This document shows positions 1 through 12,299 of a stretch of DNA of 64,000 bases, piece after piece. Both the position numbers and the translations under genes were made by a program. The number at the start of each line of letters is the position of its first letter. Positions within the stretch are counted from its first letter, which is position 1. Where the stretch lies: contig SGPL01000053.1 of the NCBI GenBank assembly GCA_004802705.1, positions 1 through 64,000 of the forward strand, written 5' to 3'. Source of the stretch: Bondarzewia mesenterica (Eukaryota; Basidiomycota; Agaricomycetes; Russulales; Bondarzewiaceae). The notes beneath the pieces were generated by a model. The model saw only the letters and a list, made by a program, of their open reading frames with translations. It did not search any database and was not told where the DNA came from.

Positions 1-2095
1 CGCTCGGCTGGCTTCCTGTCTGAAAGACTCTGGAACAGGCTCGTCGACCCATGATGCATGACGGCCCTTTCTTCGTCCCGAGGCTGCATCAATTACTCGC
101 AGGTTATCCGTCGAAGCTGGTGCGTCTCGCTTCGCATTCAGGATCATAGCATTCGCCTTTGGTAGAGGACTCAGAGTCTCATGAGGATGGCGGACCTGAT
201 CGTGGACGCTGATTCGGGTGTGGAGCAGGTGCGTTCTTGGGCCCCCTACAATACAAGCGCAGAATATCTTGGTCATCTGAAGAAATACTGTTGAGAACTC
301 CTTGACGACTCACATCTACAAAATCACGAAATCACGGTAGCACCACAAGTTGGCTTGAGTTTGTTTTCAACTTTCTTGCCGTATCAGTGTAAGTCATCAG
401 CTCGCGATCACCTCACCTCATGTCTGTATGTGTCAGGCTTGAGACTCGTGCTCCCCAAACGACCTCGAACCTCGCAAATCTCGATGTTGGAATAATGGGA
501 AACTCGCGCCTCCTTGCGCATGCAGAGGCTTGCAGCACCCAGCAAAATCAAGTATATATATATGCCCCCCGCAGACAGATCAAGCCTGCAATCAAACACT
601 TATATCATGCATGCATGTACGAATTCCCCACTTTGCTCCAATTCGAAGACCTGAGAATCGATATCCGCAGCATGCCAGTTACCCCGGGCATTTCACATTC
701 GGCAAACCTTCTGTCTACGCCTCCGCCTAGCTCCGCCTCCGCCTCTTCGACGGGTCTCTCTCTATCATTTGGGCCGTCCGCTCAGCTGGCTTCCTGTCTA
801 AAGATTCTGGAGCAGGCTCATCGGCCCATGATGCATGACGGCCCTTTCTTCGTCCCGAGGCTGCATCCCTCGCAAGGTATTCGGCCCGTCGAGCTGGGGC
901 GTCTTGCTAGGCATTCGGGATAGCATTCGTCTCCTATCTCCTTCAACTGAGCCTTGGTAGAGGGAGGGAGGTGGACCTCGTCGTGGACGCTGATTCGGGC
1001 GTGGAGCAGGTGCGTCCTTGGCCTCAGCGCAGAATATGTTGGTCATCTGGAAAGAATGCTGATGAGGACTCTTGACGACTCACATCTACAAAATAACGAA
1101 ATCACGGTAACACCGTGAGTCGGCTTGAGTTTGAATGCAGTTTTTTCGACCCAAGTTTTCAGGTTTCTTGTTGTATCAGTGTAAGTCGTCAGCGCTTCAG
1201 CTTGTGTCTGTATGCGTCAGGCCCGGGACTTGAGCTCGAGCTCGAGCTCGTCCAACGACCTCGAATCTCGCAAATCTCAATGTTGCTCGAATTCGAAGAC
1301 CTGCGGATCGATATATTATCTGCGGCATGCCAGTTGCCCCGGGAATTCCACATCCGACACACCTTCTGGCTGCGCCTCCGCCTCCGCCTCCGTGATGATG
1401 TCTCTCTATCGTTTGGGCCGTCCACTTGCTTTCCCTTCTTTGCTGGCTTTCTGTCCGAAGATTCTCCAGCAGGCTTATCGACCGACGGCCCTTTCTTCGT
1501 CCCGAGGCTGCATCCGTCCCTCGCAGGTTATCCGTCAAAACTGGGGCGTCTCACTTCGCATTCAGGGATCACAGCATCTCTTGTATCTCCTTCAACTGAG
1601 CATTTGGTAGAAGTCTCAGCGCTCAGCCTCATGAGGGTGGCGGACCTGATCGTGGGACGCTGATTCGGGCGTCCTTGGCCCCAACGCAGAATATCTTGGT
1701 AATCTGGAGAGAATAGCTGATGCAGAACTCCTTGACGACGCACACTCGCATTGAGAAGACGACGAGATCACGGTAGCGTCGCGAGTTGGCTTGAGTTTGA
1801 ATGCGTGTTTTGACTCAAAAGTCTCAGGTTTCAGGTTTCAGGTTTCTCGAAGTCGTCAGCTCGCGCTCACCTCGTGTCTGTACGTACGTGTCAGGCTCGA
1901 GACTCGTGCCCCCCGCTCCCCAAACGACCCCGACTCGCGCAAATCTCGACGTTGGGACACTATGGCATCTTGCCAATCAACAATCGCAGCACCCAGCAAA
2001 GTCGGGTGTGCTGTACACATAACCCCCCCCCCCCCCCCCGATCGAGCACTTCTATCACGCATCGCCAGGGTATGGATTCCCACTTTGCTCGGAGT
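1..2095. repeat. Array of about three diverged ~0.7 kb direct repeats
   Basis: Three landmarks recur in the same order. The block ACGGCCCTTTCTTCGTCCCG is near 60, 838 and 1485. GACGCTGATTCGGG is near 205, 985 and 1656. A GTCTGTA...GTCAGGC...GACTCG block is near 422, 1206 and 1876. Spacing is about 780 bp between the first pair of copies and 650-670 bp between the second. The shorter period comes from a copy that lacks the roughly 120-bp segment seen at about 500-640. Copies differ by many substitutions and small indels, so the array is old. No reading frame stays open across all copies, so I see no protein product. The array runs off the left edge of the window. A subtelomeric or other non-coding repeat is a guess. 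Confidence 0.8.
2023..2039. repeat. Poly-C tract (17 C)
   Basis: An uninterrupted run of 17 C residues lies inside the third repeat copy. The equivalent place in the earlier copy (about 565) has only a short C run, so this one has expanded or is a sequencing length artefact. Confidence 0.9.
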
Positions 2096-5000
2096 CTTAT
2101 AAGGATCGGCGTTCAATACTCAATTTCCAGCCCGAGTTGCCCTCCCCCCCCCTCTCCTCGTCTCCCGACCGTATACGTTATTCATACACGTGAAAATGGA
2201 ATCCAGGCATCCACACGCATTTCCAAATTCACATAACTTACTTGTGTACGGCGACCGAGTAATATTGACGGCAAATTCGAATCCGCTCGGTCTCGTCGGG
2301 AACTTGAATTCTACGCACGCGGATCCACCAGCGTTACGGTATATATTGCAAGTGCAAGTGCATGTGCATGTACGCTGTACGTGCGGCCATCATCCTGAAT
2401 GGGGCCCCGGTGATACAGTATGTGCATTGAGGATCCCAAGATCCTCGATGTCAGGAAAATGTCGAGGGTCATTAATGTCATTGTCGATGCCGGCGGATGC
2501 ATCGTGTGGCTGGATGATGCGCATGATATTGGGACCCTGCGCGACTCTCGAATCGTCAAGCTTCAAGGCCTCGACGTCCGACGTTTCGACCGCCGGTGAC
2601 CGGTACCTAGCACGGCGCGCGGGGTCGGGTTCTTTGTCCGTTTTCTCCCTGCATCGCGTTCTTGTCGAAACGAACAACGGACAGACGGACGAGTCGATCA
2701 CCAGCCATACATGACTCAATCCTCGATCTGGCACGCAGTGATCTGAACGATATGCGCCACGCCATCACTCGTTGGAGAATCGTTTGCTGGGTGCTCTGCC
2801 GCGGGCATTCCACGGCTAAAAAGGGACGTGGGATCCGGAGCTCTGCAGGGCCATTATTTGTCAAAAGGTCTTTCTCCGCCTCTCTTCTCGTCCGAATTGG
2901 CCTGTGTATCATGGCTGTGTCACGGTATCGTCGGACTGTGTATGGAAGGTGTTGGCTGCGGCGATCAAGCCGATCTGTTGGGTTCGACTTTGGATATCAT
3001 AGGTGCTCTATCGTACGCGTGCTGAATCAAAAATACAGTCGTTTGATATGCGATTCGGTATTAGGATTTGGAATTGGGATTAGGATTCTGTGGGAGTGAT
3101 CTCGGGGATATGAACGTGGTACTGTATGCGGGGCTGTGTTTTGGGCGTGCGTTCTTTCGATGTTCGCCAGCTACGGTCTTTGTGTGTCGGTGAGCTGGCC
3201 GATGTGAGAGAAAGAGAGAGAGAAGTGAGGGCACGGGGGGGCGTGGTCGGATAGGGAGAGAAGCAGGCATGTGATGATGGGGAAGGATCGACGCGCCGAG
3301 GGAGACTGTGGAGAGCACATGGGACAGGGACGGGAAGCTGTAACGAGGCGTTCGTACGGAGGGACGCACGTTGTGTGATGAGGGTGTCCGCGGGTGATGG
3401 ATGGACGGGAGGAGAGCGGTGGCGGTGGAGCGAGCTAATGAGGGTAGAGAGATTAATTCTATGGGAGACGGGCGGCTGTGAGCCCCATGTAGCCCAGTTG
3501 GGAACGGAGGGTCGGGACGATAAAGCTAAGGCCTGGGAGAGCGGAACGCCGATGTGTAGATGCGAGACGTGGGTGCGTGGCCCGAGGACACGTCTACGTC
3601 TGAGTTGAGANCAGGGTGAGNGATANGGCGGAGAGGGAGAGAAGGAGACTTACGAGGGAGGTTGCTGGGGGAGATGGGACGGCGGAGGGGATGAGGACCG
3701 GGAGGAGATGGGTGGGCGTGGTGTATGGGGGGGNAGGTGGGCGGGAGGAGGACTGTGACCGTCCGACGAGAGAGGGGAGTGCGGGATGTCGTTCACGGGA
3801 CGGAGGCTGAATTGACGCATGCTGAGGGTAGGGCAAGTGAGCACAGAAGCGTGGAGGGCTCCCGCTTAAATACGCATGGGCACGTCGAATATATTAGCTA
3901 ATCGACTCTCAGGGCCGGCCCTCGTGCCCCACGACGTGACTGGTCCCGTCGACTCTCCTCTGCCCCGGGACACGGCCCGCCCCCTTCACACGTTGCCCCT
4001 CTCGGCCACTTTATCCCTTCCTCTTCTCGACCGCTTACGGCAATCCCAACCCTGCACCTCATCGCTCGCGATCGGCTCCCGGCGCCGCACCTTGAGAGCG
4101 AATGCGGCATCTCATTTTATTTTATTTGGTTCCCTTCGATCCTCCGCGCCTGTGTAAATGGAATCTGCCGTACGCGCGCACGGAACTTCGATTCTCGAAA
4201 ACGGGATTCGGTGCTTCAACGCTTCCACCCTCGCACCCGAGAGCGACGATGCGATAGGCCCCCATCGACATCTGACACGCATCGGTCCAACACGCCCCCA
4301 CGCAGATCCCAGCGCGGTATCCCCGTTTCCCCATCCGGCATCTCAGGTTTTCAACGTTTCGACCCACGCAGCGCGCATTCCCCCGCGCCCGACTCAAACT
4401 CTACTCTGATCAACAGCCCGAAATGTCGTATTACAATTTACGACGCCTATGGGACAGCAAAAATGAACGCTTCGCGAGCGCCGTGACCGTGTTGTCGTCC
4501 GAACCGCTCGCTCGCGCGCTTCCCTTTCCCCTCTCTCCGCAAACTCAAAAACTCAGTGCGTTATCTACGATGCGACGCGATATACAGCCCAGATCCGAAT
4601 TCGTCCCTGAGCTTGCCCAAGGACTCGTCGGCCTCGTCGACCCTGTACGTACGCTGATATAACCAATTCGGAACGATGCCAACCAACGTCCGAGTGCGAG
4701 CGGGCAGCCCATGCTCAGCGCTGTGCCATTCGACGTTGGATAAGCTCGCCGGGTCAAGGGTACGTCTGAATCGAATGATTCACGGTCTCAAACATCGAGC
4801 ATTGAACGTTGAACATCGAACATCGAACAGCCGTCTCCGCCGCACGGTCCCGCCAGCCCTTCATGCTTCAATATTCAATCCCACCACAGCACTCATAAGT
4901 CACTCGGGAGTCGGGACTCACGCATTCAATCCACGCAACCGCCGATGTCGACTAGGAGCTCCCATCCGAGTTGGGTTGACGCCGAGCAAAGATCCGGCAC

Positions 5001-5272
5001 GGCATGCACTCGCGAACTCAAATGACATGTCACGGATCTCAGCAGAGCATGGCATAGCATAGTAGTGATGTACACACGGTTACGCTAAGCATAAGTAAGT
5101 ATACGCCACATCCAATCCAAGGGTGGATCTCCCCATCAGTATCAATGTAGGTATGTATCGCGTCAACCGTCAACGCGTCAACTGTCAACCATGTCAATAT
5201 CCAATGTCAACCGGTGGCGCTCAGCTGGCAGTGCCTCCGGCACCCGGCGTCTCAGAAATCTCACTTTTTTTA

Positions 5273-5300
5273 ACATACATACATACATACATACATACAT
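5273..5300. repeat. (ACAT)7 microsatellite
   Basis: Seven perfect ACAT units follow a short T tract. Shorter related ACAT/GTAT runs occur near 5823 and 10217. Confidence 0.9.
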
Positions 5301-5737
5301 GCTTGCATAGTAAGTAGACAGGACACCCGAGCGAACGAGAGAGGGAGGACAAGCGAGAGACCGCGGCCGAACTTGAAGAGAGGCGGGTGTTTGAGAATTT
5401 GAGTTGGTTGCTCGACTCGGTGAGTAGCCGGTCCGCCATTTTTCTATGTAACAGATCTCCTCCGGCGTACATGGGTGCATGTTGGATGGGTAGGATGGTG
5501 ATGCCGACTCGGTGAGTGAGTGCGTGGGTGAGGGAGGGAGGGCAGAGTAAGCGCGAGTTCGGGATGCGCCTTTCAGTTTTTTATTTTATTTTATACTTTT
5601 CAATTTTCACGATCAGCCCGAGCACCGAGTGTGTGTGCCAGGTACAGTATCGTGATTCCGATGTGCCGACTTGAATCGCGTCGGACGTGCTTCCGCCAGC
5701 ACGGAAATACCAGTATGTGTCGACGTCGACCACTGGC

Positions 5738-5913
5738 ATCTCGGGTCAAGCATGTGGGGCATGTAGTGACGCCTTGGGCTAAGCTTTGCCTTCGCGACGG
5801 GCCATGTCCCTCTTTTCTAACAGTATGTATGTATGGGGCCATCTCGGGTGCGGGATATGCGAGTAGCGACGCTTAAGTTCGCCTTCGCGACGGGCCATGT
5901 TCCTCTTTTATTT
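5738..5913. repeat. Two-copy local tandem duplication, period about 90-100 bp
   Basis: CATCTCGGGT is followed within 60 bp by CCTTCGCGACGGGCCATGT and a C/T-rich tail in two adjacent copies, one ending near 5818 and the other near 5913. The stretch through TTCGCGACGGGCCATG is identical and the flanks have diverged. No coding frame is shared. Confidence 0.7.
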
Positions 5914-8900
5914 TATTATTATTATAGTATTCACCCGATTTTTTTTGTGACATGGAGGTCATGCTTTTCGAAATCCGAGTCGCGATGGCAAATTAGAACG
6001 ACGACGACCCACCAATGGCAACAACGGCAACGGCAGCACAAAAAGAAGATCGAGATCGAGAACGAAAATGAGAACAAGGAAGATGTCCGTCATGGATAAA
6101 TGAATGTGAATATCAAGGCATTGAGGAACAAGGAGCCAGCGCCAAGCGTGCTAGTGCTCAGTCGTACGCGTACTCACTCACGTACGACACAGCACAGCAC
6201 CCGAAAAGTTTGCTTCCGGAAGCCATCGAGTGTTTTCATGTTTTCGTCTTCCGAACGTCCCTCGACCTCGACCTCGACGACAGCTCTGAATCAGTATCAG
6301 TATCCCTGGATCCGAATCCGAGTCGACCCAGCCCCGCGTGAGCCCGATCCCCCCCACACACATGTATATATATTTGTGTAAATGCCCATCACAGAAAAAA
6401 AAACGTCGATCCCCGTCGACGCACGCACCCACACCCAAAAATTTAACATCCAATATTCGCCATCTCGCATCTCCGTCTCCATGTCACGGATACTTATATT
6501 TTCATTTTTATCTTTATGTAGTGTGTATGTTTTTATTATTATTTTTGACCGCCCCGCGCCCCGAGCGGCCCGTCTCGCAAACGATACGATACTCGTCGCG
6601 ATCGTGTCGGATCGGATCGCACGCATCGAATTTGAATATTTGGGTGGCTCGCTGTGCTGTAGGATCGTGATTTTCGAGATGCATGTCTCACAAGTCTCAG
6701 CGTCTGCTCGTACCCCTATTATAAGCTGCGTTGACGATTCGCGCCCGATCGCGGCACGCGAGTCATGCTCAATATTCAATATCAATCGAGCCGTCCTGGT
6801 CGTCGCCAAATATCGGTACTTGCACTTGTGGCATGCACACCAAAGGAAACTTGACCAGCTTCGGGAAGCGACATCGACCGCCCCGCCTCGCCTCGCCAGC
6901 GCTCGAAGTTTCGCGAATCGAACGACGTCCTCGGACTCGATCAGCTGGTTCCGATTCTATCATAGCTGATTGATTGGATTCGGGTGGCTACGTACGTACG
7001 TACACACAACGCAGATCCTCGAAATTCGAAATACTTACAGCAAATGCAGATCGCGGTCAAACTGAAAGGATCCCCCCGCATCGCGATCGGCCGTCGTCGC
7101 ACCCAGCTCGTCCAGCCCGAATATGAATGCCAAGTCGGACGTTTGGGAATACATTAATAAAGCCACACACCCACGCACATATCAAACTATATCGTACGAC
7201 GCACCTCCTGCCTGTTCGCCGCTGTCATTAGTATGCACATCGCTCAACACGGTGTATACGGATGTGCATGAGCATCTGCGCCCTCAACAAGTAAAAGAGG
7301 TTGCACAAGGAAGAAAGAAAGAAAAACAGACTCGACTGATTATTATGTCACACGGAGCGCGCGCGAGCTCGAGATGCAAAACACTTCGTTCAAGCTTATC
7401 CGAGTCATCAAAGCTCAAAGTCCGTGCGGCGCGGGTCCACATCGAACTTCGTTTCTCCCCTCCCACATGGCCTCCTATTCTTATTATTATTATTAGCACG
7501 TTACGACTCCCCACCTGATGCGTTCAGGCTCCTTCACGCGTCCCGTTTCAAATTTCATTTCACAGGTCGAACTCGAACTGGAGCTCGAAGCTAGCTTTGA
7601 AGGCCCGAAGCTTGAGCTTGAAGCTAAATCCTGATTTGAACGTTGAACGGCGGAGCGCCCAACCGGCGACCCACTCGAACTCGAAGCGCCGTCCGAGTCC
7701 CGATGCGCAGGAGCATGAGAGCGCGTTATTGAATGGCGTCTGCGCGCGACGTGCTCATGTGCCCAACATTTCCAGCCTGGATTCCGTACGTCCTTATTAG
7801 TACTGGGAACAGAAAGAAAGAGAACACACGAAAGAATTTAAGAAAGCGCGCGCTCGACGCGACTCCAAAAACACAAAGTGGGCACGTCCGCGTCGATGAG
7901 ATCCTCAGCCTATCGAATCGGAAAAGCGCTCAGGAGTCGGCGTCTCACGTGGGTTCTCTAGAATAGAAGGCGCGCGGCGTCAGGCTCACTACTTTTGTTC
8001 ATTCCCTTCCCGTCAATCGATTTGGATTGTCATGATATAAGGGAACTCACTTTCGAATTCTGTAGGAATTCGGAACGGCGACCGGCGAATCGTGAGGATA
8101 GCCGCAGACCAGTGACTGACCACTCTCAGGCCTCCCACCCCCGGCAGGCAGGGGGATACGCTTGGGCACGGGTCGGTCGTTCAGTCGTTCAATCCGGTCG
8201 ACTCCGCCAGCGTCAGTGCAAGATCGGTGATGTACAGTACTCACAGTTGACAATTCACCAATCTCGACTTCAATTTTTCTCGCGGTGTCCTATCGAACGA
8301 TAAGGAGAACACCACTCACAAGCGCCACGAATTTGAATCCTGGCTCACGGGTCGTTCGATCCATGAACGCACATGTAAAGTAAGTTATATGACGCGGCTC
8401 CAATATACCGATTTGATCAGCAGCAGAAACGAAAGGGATCCGCGTCTTTGCCAATCGCAGAAATCAGCCTAGTGTGTGCATGCTGCGCCGAAGGGAGGTC
8501 GATCGTCGTATGTGATGGCCTTGCCGTTCAAACGTTCATATCCCGCTTCGCTTCGCGCCTTCGTCATGATCCGCTGCACGCGTGCCCGCCAGAACGAGCC
8601 ACGGCGACTCAGTCGAGGAACGTCGAAGATGAACGGGATCCCCGAGAAAGGAAGGAAGGGCGCGAAAGCGTGGACGGCGCGATGCGCGTCGAGTTCGAAC
8701 CCGGCGATGTGTCAGAGAGATGAAGAGATGCCGATGCGGAGGCAGATGCGTGTCAGGAGTGTGCGTGCATGCGGAAGGGATGCGAAATCACCTGACTGCG
8801 ACACGGGCGCGCATGCCAGTGCCGCATACAGCGAGCACCCGTCGCACCACGATTCGAAAAACGAGAGAGCCGGGCCCAGCGACGGATCCGCCAGCCCAAA

Positions 8901-11900
8901 CCTCATATCGACCAGTGAGACTCGCACAGACGCGTAATCTTGGCGCTCAAATCGAACCTCGTGCGGGGGTCGGCGCGGACAGCAGGTTCGCATTACAAAG
9001 GACATGTAAAGCCAGGGTTATTTAAAATACGAGGTTTGGGTGACGGGTTAATCACCGCGAGGGGGGCCGACGTGACGACGACGATGGAGGGGCGATAGCT
9101 TCCGATCGAAGCCTCAAGAACCCGCACGATCATGATCAGCATGCGGGTGAGAGGAAGCCGCGATCCGCATCTCGGTTACGGAAACGGTGCGTGCCCGAGG
9201 ATGCATACGTAAGAGCGACGCCACCCTCCAACAAACATGGAGCACCACTTCATCCCTGCTCAGAGGAGAGGACGCCTTCTCGGGCGGCACGCTGGCTCGT
9301 CTGAGGGGAAACCATGCAGTGCCTCCCGAGCGGCCGGTATGTGGAGAGGAAATGGCTAGCAGCGGGGTGAGCCGGTGCTTGCGAGAGCGCGCGTGGCCAA
9401 AGTTCGGCCTGATGCTTTCCCCAACAGGCTTAGGACCGGGTCGGATGATCTCGAACACGTAAAAGAGCCTTTGTTTTTCGCGCCGAGTCGTCGGGCGAGG
9501 GAAGGGCGGTCGGCATCGAGAGAACTGGCGAGGTCCGGGATCGCAGTGAAGTAAGCAAGCTATCACGCTTTGCTGGGTGAGAGCGCGTGCTCGTTCTTAC
9601 TGCCGAAGCCCGCGCGGATGGGCAGTAGCTGCGAGAGAACGAGAACGAGATGGAAAAAGAAAAAGAAAGTCCTGCGATGCCTTTGAAATCCGATTCGGGT
9701 GTGCCTGTGCGTGACGACGATAATCAGCGCGGACGCAGCAGGTCCCTTCCCTTCGCGCTCCAGTCACTGCCGTGATCAGACGCGGGCACGCATGCCGTAT
9801 CAGAGCGGGCAAGTACGCACCCGCACGCAGGCGGAAGGGCGTACGAATCGGGTACCAACGTTCGCATGAGCATGACAGCATTCGCAATGCCGAGACGCTC
9901 TCCTCCCCTCTCTCCCAGATATCCAATCGACCTAACGTCCTTTGTACGAGATCGACAGAAGTCGGCGTTGAGGAACACCTTCCGCGCGGATTTGAACGAC
10001 TTCTACTTATCGCGTGCAGTGGCTGACTGCAGATTTTCGGAGATCAGGGTCAGCATCGATAGATACGATTGCGTGCAAAAGAGGCGTGGATGAGGCATGG
10101 GCATGGCAGGGACGAAACCCGAAAAAGTCCATGTCGTACATACTTTACTTGCCCATAACATACCAGGGACACCGGCAGTCGCCCAGAGTGGAAACGCGCG
10201 CGGTGTGCACATGGTCCTACATACATACATACACACAGCACGGACCGGCTTTTATGACACCGAAAAAGTCGATTCGATTCTGGTGACCCAGCTCAGCTTC
10301 CATACTTCCATTCCTTCCCCTGCTGCCGGGTTCCAGCCCGACAGGAAGAACCTGGTTGCGGAAGAAGATCGCGTCAGGGGGCGCGCTCAGCCGCTGGATA
10401 CGGTCATAGATCTTCTTTCATGATAAATACAGGGGAGTGCGATGGGAACAAAGCATGTATGAGGTGGCATGTGTTGCTATGCTATGCTGTTTGGCATCGT
10501 GTCGAGTTCGGGTGTCCATGTTGGCCGCGTTTGTATCTGCGCGGCGACCGGCAGTGGGAATATAAGTACTTATGGACAGGACGCGGTGCTGCGGGGAATG
10601 AAGTTGTGGAAAACGCGATGTGAATTTGGGTTGTTCTTCTTGCCGTCATAATCCCGTCATTTGAAAGACGGGTAGATCTGGAACAGTGAGTTGAAGCAAA
10701 TGCAGAAAGAACGATCCCGTACATACGGTACTGTATGTCACAGGAAGGACTGAACCAGAGAACGCGAGCCGGAATTGACAAAGAGCTGACCGCAAGCATG
10801 GATCCCAGAAGAGGCAGAATTCGAAGGCTGACGTCATCGCGAGTGTCCTTCTCGTTAGAATTAGCGTGCTAGATTTCTCTCCAGGGCATAGGAGGAGAAA
10901 AAAAAAATCAGAGGAATGTTCAGGGCCAAAGAAACCGCGAACGCGTCCGAGACCTCTTATCAACACGGCTCTCCTGCGTCAAAGCCTGGCCGAAACCAAG
11001 CNTTTTCATCTCGAATTCGGCGCAGTTCGAAAGTGACCGTGATCTGATCGCGTCAACATATGGCCCGACAATGTATATACGTCCACTTACCTACGCCCGG
11101 ATCGCCACGAGCATGGCGGATTGAATTTTGAAAAGTTGTTTGTGTGTCGGTAATCAAGATGCGATTCGACAGAGTTCAGGTCCGCGCCGCATCAACGCGA
11201 GCGGCACTATGACGGCATGTCAGGCCGCATCTGCAGCAAAGGGGCAGCTGCATATGTGAGATCAATAGAGTAGAGTGAGATGCGATCTGACGAAGATAGC
11301 GTGTGCCGCGGCTCCATGGTCGGCGCCAAAGTGTACGGTAACGCACTAGTCGGAATTGAATGCGGTGCGTAGCTATCAGCTTGAAGGTAAGGTTATCTCC
11401 GCGCGTATAAGTGGGTCAGGGAAGGAGGACGGTGAGAATCGGGGATGGATGGACGGTTTGAGAGGGACACTGGCGCGCGGGGTGATGGGCCTCGAGGCAA
11501 GTGCGTCCGGTGTTATGTGATACGGACTTTTGACGGGGGACGCTGAGGCAATGAGAGGTGTTTGGGAGGAGACAACCCTGAAGAAAAGTGTGTCACCCAT
11601 GAGACTCTGATTTGAACAATCCTCGCCAAATCAATTGAATGAGATGCGAACGGTCGTCTCACAGTCCTTAGCAGATCAGTTTCGACGATTCATGAGGAAC
11701 AATCACAGCACTTTGCATACAGATCAGGTGGCAATCGAGAGTAAAATGTATGGAGTTTGGCGAAGGCATCCTAGACGTCAGATCAGATCCTGACCATAGA
11801 AAGAATCAAGTAGGAAACCACCTTTTAGCCACAGAACAGAACGAACGCTCCAAGTGACACAGTGACTCACCGAAGTGGATCTCTCATGGAAATCAAAAAT

Positions 11901-12299
11901 ATCTAATCCGCTCGATGGGGGCATGTTATGAGGTAGTAGAGCATTTCACCATTCCGCTGTTCATGACGACCTTTGGTGATGCACGGACTCACACTCAAGC
12001 GAAGACATTTCAGGAATTCTATAGGATTCATTGAGGCAAAATATCATCGACTGGGCCATATTTAAAGAGAGAAGATGCACCTGAAGAAAGAGGTACGTGA
12101 GCGACGGACGAAACTCAAAAAATGCGAATTGACGAAAGAAACAAGTTGAGACTCCGCGATGATCTATATCGGGTGGTGCCGGTTATCGACATCTGAGATC
12201 ATGCCCTCTGCCAGTACGCTCACGCTCACCCAAACCGTCCTCGCCTGTCTTTTCACCACACTCGCCATCAGCCTCATCACAAAGGTCTGCACAGCACCC

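Larger units (their letters stand above)
2096..12299. other. Gene-poor left region, no supportable gene
   Basis: About 10 kb in which open frames are short (mostly under 170 codons), overlap on both strands and show no family motif, splice-linked frame continuity or signal peptide I can recognise. The region is rich in CpG and in low-complexity words such as repeated GAACATC around 4800 and GAGCTCGAA around 7570. Ambiguous bases occur at 3611, 3621, 3626, 3734 and 11002. It could be intergenic, subtelomeric or pericentromeric, decayed mobile DNA, or host for non-coding transcripts; the sequence does not decide. Confidence 0.6.

Noticed and set aside
420..923. 167-codon plus-strand frame in the repeat array
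   Set aside because: It lies inside one repeat unit, the frame is broken in the other copies, and there is no motif; the array is better read as non-coding.
9114..9566. 150-codon minus-strand frame
   Set aside because: Composition is Arg/Pro/Ser-rich as expected from GC-rich non-coding DNA. It overlaps a plus-strand frame and has no splice partners or motif.
1..12299. Possible short pheromone precursor or other small secreted gene
   Set aside because: I looked for short frames ending in a CAAX box. The only vaguely similar end (CQTA near 10482, minus strand) lacks aliphatic residues and a precursor-like body.
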